This document shows positions 14,392-21,145 of a DNA stretch of 21,145 nt, piece after piece. The position numbers and the translations under genes are program-made. Each line of letters starts with the position of its first letter. Positions within the stretch are counted from its first letter, which is position 1. Under the pieces are notes generated by a model. The model did no database searches. It was not told the DNA's origin and worked only from the letters and a program-made list of their open reading frames with translations. The DNA comes from Ignatzschineria sp. (lineage in GTDB: Bacteria > Pseudomonadota > Gammaproteobacteria > Cardiobacteriales > Wohlfahrtiimonadaceae): assembly GCA_030151245.1 (NCBI GenBank), contig JASLEF010000018.1:1-21145 (forward strand). The letters are read 5' to 3'.

Positions 14392-15627
14392 CTACGTAAT
14401 CTTTCCCCTAAAAACACGATGAACTAACGGGTTATATCCCACTTCATAAAATATCTCGACAGGATCAGTAACCTTCCAAGCGACAAAATCTGCCATAAAT
14501 CCCGATCGAATCTGTCCATGAGTCTCTCCTCGATTTAAAGCTTTTGCAGCATTCACCGTCACGCCAGCCATCACTTCTTCCGGCGTTAAGCCAAATAAAA
14601 CTCCCGCCGCATTCATGGCTAATCTTAAAGAAGTGAAAGGACTTGTGCCGGGATTGTAATCAGTCGATACCGCCATCGGGATCTGATATTTCCGTAATAG
14701 TGCTATCGGTGGCTTTTGTGTTTCTCGTAAGAAGTAATAAGCCAGCGGTAAAAGTGTTGCGACGGTTCCTGATTGTGAAATCGCTTTAATCGCCGCTTCA
14801 TCTAAAAATTCAATATGATCAACAGAGAGACCTTGGTACTTTGCAAGTAAAGCGCTCCCGCCTAAATTCGACATCTGCTCCATATGCCCTTTAACGGGAA
14901 TACCAAATGCTTTAGCAGCATCAAAGACTCTTGCAGTCTGCTCTAAAGTGAATCCCACCGACTCACAAAAAACATCCACCGCCTCAAAGCCCTCTTCTTT
15001 CCAGAGCGTGGGCAGGATTTCTTGACAGACCAGAGTAATATATTCATCCGCCCTCCCCGCAAACTCTGGGGGAACAGCATGAGCGGACAAAAGAGTCGTC
15101 ACAATCTCAATAGGATAATCCGCTCCTAACTTTTTAGAAACCAAGAGCTGTTTACGTTCATTCTCTAAATCAAGACCATACCCGGTTTTAGATTCGAGCG
15201 TGGTAACCCCATCTTCGGCTAAGGCGACCATTCTCGGAAATGCCCGATCATAAAGCGTCTGAAAATCAGCGCTTCGCGTTTCATGTACCGTTGCATTAAT
15301 CCCCCCGCCCTCTGCTGCAATGTCGCTATATGGCACTCCATTTTGACGCATTTCCCACTCTTTCGCGCGGTTCCCACCAAAAACAAGATGCGTGTGACAA
15401 TCAATAAACCCCGGTGTAATCAGCAAGCCATCTAAATCATAAATAAGAGCATCTTCCGGTACGGTATAACGACCATGGGGCAGAACCCCTATAATCCTCT
15501 CTCCCTGTGTTAGTAAATCATGATCTTTTACTAAACCATATGCTTGGGCTAAGGTAGGATTCATTGTGGCAATCGTGGCTCCTTGCCAAATAGTGAGTCC
15601 TTTCATGAGTGCAATCTTTTGTCCCAT
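14392..15627 (-). CDS. hutI: imidazolonepropionase
   Basis: HutI hydrolyses 4-imidazolone-5-propionate to N-formimino-L-glutamate, the third step of histidine degradation. It is an amidohydrolase-fold metal enzyme of usual length (about 411 residues). Numbering from the upstream ATG, metal and substrate residues are seen in FIDCHTHLVFGG (His79, His81), KGHMEQ (His249, Glu251), VDHIEF (His272) and STDYNPGT (Asp324); ESKTGYGL and HAVPPEF are further family segments. Two adjacent ATGs begin the frame (15628-15630 and 15625-15627). The second is five bases from AGGAG and is preferred. It follows hutU by 45 bp on the same strand, clearly in one operon. Confidence 0.96.
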   Translation of the reverse strand: MGQKIALMKGLTIWQGATIATMNPTLAQAYGLVKDHDLLTQGERIIGVLPHGRYTVPEDALIYDLDGLLITPGFIDCHTHLVFGGNRAKEWEMRQNGVPYSDIAAEGGGINATVHETRSADFQTLYDRAFPRMVALAEDGVTTLESKTGYGLDLENERKQLLVSKKLGADYPIEIVTTLLSAHAVPPEFAGRADEYITLVCQEILPTLWKEEGFEAVDVFCESVGFTLEQTARVFDAAKAFGIPVKGHMEQMSNLGGSALLAKYQGLSVDHIEFLDEAAIKAISQSGTVATLLPLAYYFLRETQKPPIALLRKYQIPMAVSTDYNPGTSPFTSLRLAMNAAGVLFGLTPEEVMAGVTVNAAKALNRGETHGQIRSGFMADFVAWKVTDPVEIFYEVGYNPLVHRVFRGKIT

Positions 15628-15672
15628 CATTTCTCCTGATTGTTATCTCTTTTATTCTCTGTTAGCGGCACG

Positions 15673-17340
15673 CTACTTCACCATAGGTAAATCAAGTCCT
15701 TGCTCTTTAGCACACTGAATCGCAATCTCATATCCCGCATCGGCATGACGCATCACACCTGTCGCAGGATCATTTCTCAATACCCGACTTAATCGTCGAT
15801 CCGCATCGATGGTTCCATCACAAAGAATCACAACGCCTGAATGCTGAGAAAATCCCATTCCTACACCTCCCCCATGATGAAGAGATACCCATGTTGCACC
15901 CCCAGCTGTATTTAATAACGCATTTAATAAAGGCCAATCAGAAACGGCATCTGAACCATCCTTCATGGACTCCGTTTCTCGATTAGGACTGGCGACGGAA
16001 CCTGAATCAAGATGATCTCGGCCAATCACGATCGGGGCTTTTAATTCACCCTTACGAACCATCTCATTAAAGGCTAATCCTAGTCGCTGGCGATCTTTTA
16101 AACCGACCCAGCAAATTCTTGCCGGCAATCCTTGAAAGTCTATGCGCTCCCGAGCCATATCTAACCAGTTATGCAGATGTGGATTATCGGGGATTAACTC
16201 CTTTACCTTTTGATCTGTTTTATAAATATCTTCCGGATCACCAGAAAGGGCAACCCAACGAAAAGGTCCTATACCTTCACAAAAAAGTGGTCGAATATAC
16301 GCAGGGACAAATCCTGGAAAATCAAAAGCATTCTCTACCCCTTCTTCTAAGGCCATTTGGCGAATATTGTTGCCATAATCAAAGGTGGCAGCCCCTCGTT
16401 CTTGAAGTTTTAGCATGGCTCGTACCTGTTTAGCCATACTCTCTCGTGCCGCGAGATTAACTTCTTGAGGTGCAACAATACGCTTTTCAAGCCACTCATC
16501 CATAGTCCAGCCAGAGGGTAAATAGCCATTAATAGGATCATGTGCTGATGTTTGATCCGTCACAATATCAGGCGTGATTCCCTGCTCAACAAGAGCGGTA
16601 AAAATATCAGCCGCATTCCCCAATAAGCCAATAGAAGTTGGCTTACCAGAAGCTTTTGCAACATCAAGCATTGCTAGGGCTTCTTCTAATGAGGTCGCTT
16701 TTTGATCCACATATCGGGTTTTTAAACGAAAGTCGATACGGGACTCATCACAATCGACCGCAATCATATTAAATCCCGCCATGGTGGCTGCCAAAGGTTG
16801 CGCACCTCCCATTCCGCCTAATCCCCCTGTTAGTACCCAGCGCCCTTTCGCATCTCCTTGAAAGTGGGATTTTGCCGCAGCGACAAAGGTTTCATAAGTC
16901 CCCTGAACAATTCCTTGCGAACCAATATAGATCCAAGATCCTGCGGTCATCTGCCCATACATCATGAGTCCCTTTTGATCTAACTCATGAAATGTCTCCC
17001 AATTCGCCCAATGTGGCACAATATTGGAGTTAGCAATTAAGACTCGAGGCGCATCTTTATGTGTTTCAAAAACCCCCACAGGCTTTCCTGATTGAACCAG
17101 TAATGTTTGATCTTCTTCTAACGTTTTCAGAACTTCTAATATCTTGTCATAACACTCCCAATCTCTAGCAGCTCTCCCAATACCGCCATAGACCACAAGG
17201 CTTTCAGGGTGCTCCGCGACTTCAGGATCAAGATTATTTTGAATCATGCGATAAGCTGCCTCTGTTTGCCAACTTTTACAAGTTAACTCACGACCTCTCG
17301 GCGCATGAATAACACGATTATTATCAGTACGATATACCAT
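15673..17340 (-). CDS. hutU: urocanate hydratase
   Basis: HutU adds water to urocanate to form imidazolonepropionate using tightly bound NAD+. The 555-residue length is standard. Nearly every family block is present: VVYGGIGRAARDWECYD (49-65), NSNIVPHWANW (104-114), MYGQMTAGSWIYIGSQGI (127-144), the NAD-binding GGLGGMGGAQPLA (172-184), and ARICWVGLKDR with Cys410, which equals the active-site Cys410 of Pseudomonas urocanase. ESMKDGSDAVSDWPLLNALL and HHGGGVGMGFSQHSG complete it. It is the promoter-proximal gene of the hut cluster, and a GGGAGGAG site precedes the ATG at 17338-17340. The ORF at 16119-16433 on the other strand is a shadow of this gene. Confidence 0.98.
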   Translation of the reverse strand: MVYRTDNNRVIHAPRGRELTCKSWQTEAAYRMIQNNLDPEVAEHPESLVVYGGIGRAARDWECYDKILEVLKTLEEDQTLLVQSGKPVGVFETHKDAPRVLIANSNIVPHWANWETFHELDQKGLMMYGQMTAGSWIYIGSQGIVQGTYETFVAAAKSHFQGDAKGRWVLTGGLGGMGGAQPLAATMAGFNMIAVDCDESRIDFRLKTRYVDQKATSLEEALAMLDVAKASGKPTSIGLLGNAADIFTALVEQGITPDIVTDQTSAHDPINGYLPSGWTMDEWLEKRIVAPQEVNLAARESMAKQVRAMLKLQERGAATFDYGNNIRQMALEEGVENAFDFPGFVPAYIRPLFCEGIGPFRWVALSGDPEDIYKTDQKVKELIPDNPHLHNWLDMARERIDFQGLPARICWVGLKDRQRLGLAFNEMVRKGELKAPIVIGRDHLDSGSVASPNRETESMKDGSDAVSDWPLLNALLNTAGGATWVSLHHGGGVGMGFSQHSGVVILCDGTIDADRRLSRVLRNDPATGVMRHADAGYEIAIQCAKEQGLDLPMVK

Positions 17341-17427
17341 AAAAAACTCCTCCCATTCTCTCTCTTTTTATCATCACTAATCGATTCTTTGACCTTCTCT
17401 TTTCTATTTTAGAAAGATAAAACCGAC

Positions 17428-17445
17428 TAAATGTCTATACATTTA
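17428..17445. promoter_or_regulatory. candidate HutC operator upstream of hutU
   Basis: TAAATGT and ACATTTA form exact 7-bp arms around CTAT. The centre, TGTCTATACA, is one base from the TGTA-N2-TACA core described for HutC operators in Pseudomonas. It lies about 90 bp upstream of the hutU start, where a repressor could cover the promoter. Confidence 0.55.
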
Positions 17446-17528
17446 TAAGCTAATGTCTTTAATTAATCATGCTTTATATTTGATAGCAAGAAGTATTTAT
17501 AGTGATTGAAAGAAATCCCTGAAAGGCA

Positions 17529-17558
17529 TTGACAACAGTAGTTCCATCGTAGTATTAC
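17529..17558 (+). promoter_or_regulatory. candidate sigma-70 promoter of hutC
   Basis: A perfect TTGACA (17529-17534) is followed after 18 bp by TATTAC (17553-17558). The resulting leader of about 165 nt would include the inverted repeat at 17610-17631. Confidence 0.4.
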
Positions 17559-17609
17559 AGTCGGAATTTTAACGCTTTTTTATCTAAAAAAAGATTTTTA
17601 TAAAATCTA

Positions 17610-17631
17610 CTACTACAAACTACTGTAGTAG
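17610..17631. promoter_or_regulatory. inverted repeat in the hutC leader, possible second operator
   Basis: CTACTACA and TGTAGTAG are exact 8-bp inverted arms separated by six bases (AACTAC), embedded in a CTA-rich stretch. It lies about 100 bp upstream of the hutC start. HutC-family repressors often control their own gene, so an autoregulatory site is plausible, though the sequence is less like the known HutC core than the site at 17428. Confidence 0.35.
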
Positions 17632-17728
17632 CATGGTAGAATATTTTTAAGCATTTCCTTTTTAATTGTTAGACAATATTTTCACCCAGCACTCCTCTTA
17701 CTAATTCCTTAAAAAACAAGACCTTTTC

Positions 17729-18436
17729 ATGGCAATTCCAAAATTCAAGAATATAAAAAACTACCTTCTCAACAGCATTGCTTCCGGAGAATTTCCGCCG
17801 GGAGCACAAATTCCTACAGAATTAGAGCTCGCGAAAAAATTTGGCGTCAGCCGAATGACGGTCAACCGTGCCGTGAATGATTTAACAACTCAAAATGTGC
17901 TAACTAGAACTCCTGGGAAAGGAACATTTGTAACGGGACAAAAATCGGCAACTTCCCCGGCAAATATTAACGATATAAAAAAAGAAGTATTAGCTCGAGG
18001 AAATCAGTACAGTGTCAAAGTACTCATACAAAAAACGATTGCCGCAGATGAGCCTACAGCCCTAGGGTTAGGGATTCATACCGGCGCTAAAGTCTATTAT
18101 TGTCAAATTGTTCATTATGAAAATGAGCGCTCCCTTATTCTAGAAAACCGATATATTAATCCGATGTTCGTTCCCGAGTTTATTAAACAGGACTTCACTC
18201 AAATAACTCCGACAGGATATCTATTAGAGAAACATGGTTTAAGTCGCATGGAGCAAACCATTGAGGCGATTGCTTGCCAGCAACAGGATGCCGAACTATT
18301 AGAAATTAAGGAGAATGAGCCTTGCCTCTACATTACAAGACGCACTTGGGATAAACACCATATTATTAGTGTCTCTAACTTTGTTGCCCCGGGATCACGT
18401 TATAAATATTTCTTTGGTAGAAACTATAGTGCTTAA
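17729..18436 (+). CDS. hutC: GntR/HutC-family repressor of histidine utilisation
   Basis: The 235-residue product has an N-terminal GntR winged helix-turn-helix (about 5-68: NYLLNSIASGEFPPGAQIPT, ELAKKFGVSRMTVNRAVNDL, GKGTFV) and a C-terminal UTRA effector domain (about 90-228), including QIVHYENERSLILENRYINP and FVAPGSRYKYFFGR. HutC proteins repress hut genes and release DNA on binding urocanate. Divergent orientation from hutU with shared operator-like sites supports that role. The PAERLIP-type loop of many HutC proteins is changed here. The ATG at 17729 lacks an obvious ribosome binding site, so translation may be weak. Transcription ends at the hairpin at 18442-18479. Confidence 0.94.
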   Translation: MAIPKFKNIKNYLLNSIASGEFPPGAQIPTELELAKKFGVSRMTVNRAVNDLTTQNVLTRTPGKGTFVTGQKSATSPANINDIKKEVLARGNQYSVKVLIQKTIAADEPTALGLGIHTGAKVYYCQIVHYENERSLILENRYINPMFVPEFIKQDFTQITPTGYLLEKHGLSRMEQTIEAIACQQQDAELLEIKENEPCLYITRRTWDKHHIISVSNFVAPGSRYKYFFGRNYSA

Positions 18437-18441
18437 TGATT

Positions 18442-18479
18442 AAAAAACCCCGTGAGTTGATGGATAAACTCACGGGGTT
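18442..18479 (-). terminator. strong terminator between convergent hutC and mscS-family gene
   Basis: A perfect 13-bp stem, AACCCCGTGAGTT (18446-18458) with its complement (18467-18479), closes an 8-base loop. A six-T run follows on the minus strand, so it chiefly ends the channel gene. Its strength and position, 9 bp after the hutC stop, suggest it also serves hutC. Confidence 0.92.
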
Positions 18480-18526
18480 AAATCTCTTAACCTCAATACT
18501 TTAATCTCAATGATGAAAAGTGACTA

Positions 18527-19615
18527 TCACTTCACTACTTCTGCACCTAAAGCGTCGTGAGTAGGATTAGCAGAGGGATCGCCCATTGTGACCGAAAATG
18601 GTTTCGTGTCATTATTCATATAGATCGTTTCCGATGGGAATGCAAAATCAGCACCATGTTGATGTACAATCTCAATTAGCTTTAAGTAGACTTCTTGCTG
18701 CGCTTCTAACCATTCTGCCCACTTCACTGTCTTTGTAAAGCAATAGACCATCACATTCAATGATGAATCGGCAAAGGCATCAAAATAGACTAATAATGTT
18801 TGCGTGGTATCAATCTTTGGATTATTTTGCAGCATTGTACGGATATCATTCACAATTGCGCCAATTTTATCCGCATCTTCATATCTCAACCCTAACTGAG
18901 TATTAATCCGCCGATTCGTCATTCGACCAGGGTTCACAACGCTAATGGCCGAAAAAAGAGAGTTTGGCACATATAATGGTCGATTCTCAAAAGTCATAAT
19001 CTTTGTAATGCGCCAACCAATCTCTACAACAACCCCTTCAATTTGGCGATCCGGTGACATAATCCAATCTCCAATATTAAAAGGACGATCAAAATAGAGC
19101 ATAAGACCGGAGAAAAAGTTACTTAACACATCTTTACTCGCAAACCCTAGTGCAATTCCCCCGATTCCCCCAAACGTCATCAATCCTGATAAGCTCATAC
19201 CAAAGTGCTCACCAAATAGTAAAACAATGCCGATAAAAATAGCGATCTTCAATACCCGTGTAATTAACTTCGCTGAGGTACGATCTGCCCCTTTTTTAAT
19301 CTGCCGGGCTTCCAATTGATTCACAAAGAAAAAGAGCATGTTTAGAATAATCAATCCTAATAAGCCTGTCTGAATATAGTTCACTATTTTTGCAGAGAGA
19401 AGCTTCAAATGAAAATCTGTAATCGCCATCTCCAGATATTGACTAAAGATCATAACCGCGCCACAAAGTACAAGCCCTAATAAAAAGTGAACAAGAATTC
19501 CTCTTCGCCCCCATGCGTATCTTTTTGCGATTAATCCTAGGAACAGATAGCCCAATAGCATTAAGATAAATACCCCAAGCCCAACACTATATTTGATGAT
19601 CATAGGATCTTTCAT
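18527..19615 (-). CDS. ynaI: MscS-family mechanosensitive channel, YnaI-like
   Basis: A small-conductance mechanosensitive channel of the inner membrane that opens under hypo-osmotic stress. The 362-residue product has five hydrophobic segments (about 8-30, 40-60, 82-99, 118-136, 141-160). The pore helix and following loop read FGGIGGIALGFASKDVLSNF (148-167), then DRPFNIGDWI. The cytoplasmic beta and alpha/beta domains (GVVVEIGWRITKIMTFENRP, YVPNSLFSAISVVNPGRMTN, NVMVYCFTKTVKWAEWL, HGADFAFPSETIYM) follow E. coli YnaI closely. The tail from 340 is extra. The frame extends to a GTG at 19621, but the ATG at 19613-19615 is eight bases from GGAAG and is preferred. It is monocistronic, with a strong terminator downstream. 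Confidence 0.93.
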   Translation of the reverse strand: MKDPMIIKYSVGLGVFILMLLGYLFLGLIAKRYAWGRRGILVHFLLGLVLCGAVMIFSQYLEMAITDFHLKLLSAKIVNYIQTGLLGLIILNMLFFFVNQLEARQIKKGADRTSAKLITRVLKIAIFIGIVLLFGEHFGMSLSGLMTFGGIGGIALGFASKDVLSNFFSGLMLYFDRPFNIGDWIMSPDRQIEGVVVEIGWRITKIMTFENRPLYVPNSLFSAISVVNPGRMTNRRINTQLGLRYEDADKIGAIVNDIRTMLQNNPKIDTTQTLLVYFDAFADSSLNVMVYCFTKTVKWAEWLEAQQEVYLKLIEIVHQHGADFAFPSETIYMNNDTKPFSVTMGDPSANPTHDALGAEVVK

Positions 19616-19886
19616 CGACACATCTTCCTTCTTATCACTTGTTTCTCTTATTTAAATTCTTTATCACGACTTAAAACTAGTAGAGCATCCATATCTCATC
19701 GGTGCTATCTATCGAGTAGATACGCAATTTTATCGGTCTATATCGATATTTTAAAATGAATGAATCATCATTTTACACAATAGCACCAGCACGGCTCTAT
19801 TTAACTTCAAACTTTCGTTCTCTTTATTCGCTCATTATCCCGTGCTTGATGACGCCTTTTTACGCAATTTAATCAATCAGTACCAT
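19616..19886. other. intergenic region upstream of the channel gene
   Basis: About 270 bp before the next terminator, with no ORF. It must contain the minus-strand promoter of the channel gene. A TATCGATA palindrome (about 19742-19749) and an AATGA/TCATT-rich inverted stretch near 19757-19774 are visible, but no clear promoter hexamers. Confidence 0.5.
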
Positions 19887-19919
19887 AAAAAATAGGTAGC
19901 CTATTGAGCTACCTATTTT
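19887..19919 (-). terminator. Rho-independent terminator of the transglycosylase gene
   Basis: A 12-bp perfect stem, AAAATAGGTAGC (19889-19900) with 19908-19919, closes a 7-base loop. A six-T run follows on the minus strand, 34 bp after the transglycosylase stop. Confidence 0.92.
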
Positions 19920-19953
19920 CAATCTCTCACACTTCTACAATAGAGGAGAAGTG

Positions 19954-20856
19954 CTATAAAACATATGCGGATGAATCCCCTAAAGTGATCGCCTCTTTTG
20001 TCATAATCACGATAGAAGCCCCATCTCTTGCATAAATATCTGAAGGGTTAAAGTACTGAATTGTACGATCTAACACCCCTTGTTTTTTAACTTCCCCGAG
20101 AAGTTTCCCTTTATTTTGTGATCTCACTGCCACAATCTCAGGAATATCCACAACAGGTACGGCTAACTGATCTTTCTTTAACGCTAGCTCTGATAAAGCA
20201 AGGACCCTAGGAATATAAGCTCGAGTGATTTGCGGTAATTCAATATTCCAATAATCAGCGGGCTTCCCAATTTGACGATTTTTCTTCATACTCCGAAGTA
20301 CTCGCCCTTCACCGGCATTGTATGCAGCTAAAGTCAGTAACCAGTCACCATCAAAGCGTTTGTTAAGATATTCTAAGTAATCTAATGCGGCTTCAGTCGC
20401 TCGTACAAGATTTAAACGCCCATCTGATTTTGAAGAGATCTGTACCCCAAATGTTTCTGCGGTCGGTTTGCCTAATTGCCATAACCCCACATGAGCACCA
20501 TTTCGAGCACTGGGTTTATATCCACTTTCAATTAATGGGATAAAAGCAATCTCAAGGGGCATATTGCGACGTTCTAACTCTTCGACAACATAGTTAAATA
20601 CAATTAAACCCTCCCCATTTAGATGGGTAAAAACACCTGAGTTCTTAGTTTCATAATTATGGATCATGGCTTTCACGCGATCATGATCCTTATCACTCAT
20701 GCCCATTCCGTCAGCAAGTTTTGTTGAGAGCAATAACTCTTTTGGAGCATTATCTTCAACATTCCTTGCCACACTCCATGAAAGTAGCGATGAGATGAAA
20801 ATACAGATCGAAACACCTAGCTTTATCCTGAAGTTATACGTTTCTTTTTTAATCAT
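19954..20856 (-). CDS. secreted GH23 lytic transglycosylase (SLT domain, MltD-like, no LysM seen)
   Basis: The enzyme cleaves the MurNAc-GlcNAc bond of peptidoglycan, forming 1,6-anhydroMurNAc, in the periplasm. The 300-residue product has a signal peptide (about 1-30, ending WSVA). The SLT domain spans about 85-225 with catalytic Glu110 in IPLIESGY, GLWQL (124-128) and AAYNAGEGRV (177-186), then a YWNIELPQITRAYIPRVLAL helix as in MltD. The MltD-type LysM repeats are missing; the last 75 residues are a short uncharacterised tail. No Cys suits a lipobox, so it appears soluble. The ATG at 20854-20856 has only a weak AGG directly upstream. O-acetylated peptidoglycan resists such enzymes, which links it functionally to the cluster at 1959-6034. 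Confidence 0.9.
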   Translation of the reverse strand: MIKKETYNFRIKLGVSICIFISSLLSWSVARNVEDNAPKELLLSTKLADGMGMSDKDHDRVKAMIHNYETKNSGVFTHLNGEGLIVFNYVVEELERRNMPLEIAFIPLIESGYKPSARNGAHVGLWQLGKPTAETFGVQISSKSDGRLNLVRATEAALDYLEYLNKRFDGDWLLTLAAYNAGEGRVLRSMKKNRQIGKPADYWNIELPQITRAYIPRVLALSELALKKDQLAVPVVDIPEIVAVRSQNKGKLLGEVKKQGVLDRTIQYFNPSDIYARDGASIVIMTKEAITLGDSSAYVL

Positions 20857-20974
20857 CCTAGTTTATTCACTTTTCTAAACAAGTCGGAATTATAACTGAC
20901 ATTGCTTAAAAATACTCCTTTATTTTTCTTATCAGCATCATAAACTTATCAGAAATCCTGTTTATGTAGATCAA

Positions 20975-21003
20975 ATTATATGGATAAAAGATGCAATTTA
21001 CAG
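20975..21003 (-). promoter_or_regulatory. candidate promoter of the transglycosylase gene
   Basis: On the minus strand a perfect TATAAT (20975-20980) lies 17 bp from a weak -35, CTGTAA (20998-21003). Another TATAAT at 20889-20894 lacks a -35. Confidence 0.3.
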
Positions 21004-21065
21004 AGGCTTAATGCTATAAAGGAATATTTAGGCACTCTTAAAAATTATACGGTAAAATATTCACT

Positions 21066-21145
21066 ATGATGAATCTAGACAACCATAAAAAAATCCTTTT
21101 AATCAATGGCGTAAACTTAAATCTTTTAGGCATGCGTGAACCTGA
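21066..21145 (+). CDS. aroQ: type II 3-dehydroquinate dehydratase, N-terminus (truncated by window)
   Basis: AroQ dehydrates 3-dehydroquinate to 3-dehydroshikimate in the shikimate pathway. Only 26 codons are visible. They contain NGVNLNLLGMREP (14-26), the N-terminal signature of type II dehydroquinases, normally NGPNLNLLG.REP; here Val replaces the usual Pro. Two consecutive ATGs (21066 and 21069) could start it, and neither has a clear ribosome binding site. It is transcribed divergently from the transglycosylase. The gene runs off the right edge. Confidence 0.92.
   Translation, partial: MMNLDNHKKILLINGVNLNLLGMREP

Larger units (their letters stand above)
17341..17728. other. hutU-hutC divergent regulatory region
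   Basis: A 388-bp spacer between divergent genes, A/T-rich and without ORFs. It holds the hutU ribosome binding site (about 17347-17354), an operator-like site at 17428-17445, a candidate hutC promoter at 17529-17558 and a second inverted repeat at 17610-17631. I could not find a convincing sigma-70 promoter for hutU. Confidence 0.7.

Noticed and set aside
16119..16433. 104-codon plus-strand ORF
   Set aside because: Lies entirely inside hutU on the opposite strand, where every urocanase motif is intact.
17535..17548. Sigma-54-like promoter for hutU on the minus strand (TGGAAC...TTGT)
   Set aside because: The -12 GC dinucleotide is missing, so it does not meet the sigma-54 core.

Overview
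The window looks like a chromosomal segment of a low-to-mid GC gammaproteobacterium. The initiator tRNA is almost identical to the enterobacterial one. The YnaI-type MscS channel, YqjI-type PadR regulator, hut genes and AroQ all read as gammaproteobacterial. An early-branching host such as the Cardiobacteriales (Ignatzschineria/Wohlfahrtiimonas-like) would fit the base composition and the mix of genes, but that is inference and no search was run.

Layout. 1-720: the 3' end of a small Cys-rich protein gene, an 80-residue conserved small protein, and tRNA-fMet with its own promoter and terminator. 929-1814: a YqjI-like PadR repressor with a His/Arg/Gly-rich N-terminal tail, preceded by three palindromic operator-like sites. 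1899-6034 (minus strand): a peptidoglycan O-acetylation cluster with an MBOAT acyltransferase (PatA-like), a membrane-anchored SGNH/DUF459 protein (PatB-like) and an SGNH lipoprotein esterase (Ape1-like). 6035-6673: AT-rich spacer containing a perfect 22-bp palindrome. 6674-8580 (minus): a DUR3-like sodium:solute symporter followed by a 41-residue single-span partner protein and a terminator. 8581-9319: AT-rich spacer with a 7-bp-arm inverted repeat and a C-rich-loop hairpin. 9320-10945 (plus): one gene fusing a small-molecule-type SAM methyltransferase to an HNH nuclease; this is the most unusual gene here.

11022-17340 (minus) is a histidine-utilisation cluster in the order hutU, hutI, hutH, then a YuiF/NhaC-family permease that is probably the histidine importer. 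Two tiny ORFs sit in its gaps: a 48-codon frame whose tail is built from a 9-bp tandem repeat (tripeptide repeats ending in a Lys/Leu amphipathic stretch) between hutI and hutH, and a 13-codon hydrophobic frame with a strong Shine-Dalgarno site between hutH and the permease. The divergent hutC repressor (17729-18436) faces the cluster across a 388-bp regulatory region with two candidate operators. HutH, HutU and HutI convert histidine through urocanate and imidazolonepropionate to formiminoglutamate. No enzyme for the last step (HutG or HutF) lies in the window.

18442-21145: a YnaI-like mechanosensitive channel and a GH23 lytic transglycosylase, both minus strand with clear terminators, then the start of aroQ running off the right edge. 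The transglycosylase and the O-acetylation cluster both concern peptidoglycan, because O-acetylation of MurNAc blocks lytic transglycosylases, but the two loci are far apart. No CRISPR array, insertion sequence, integrase or attachment site was found.
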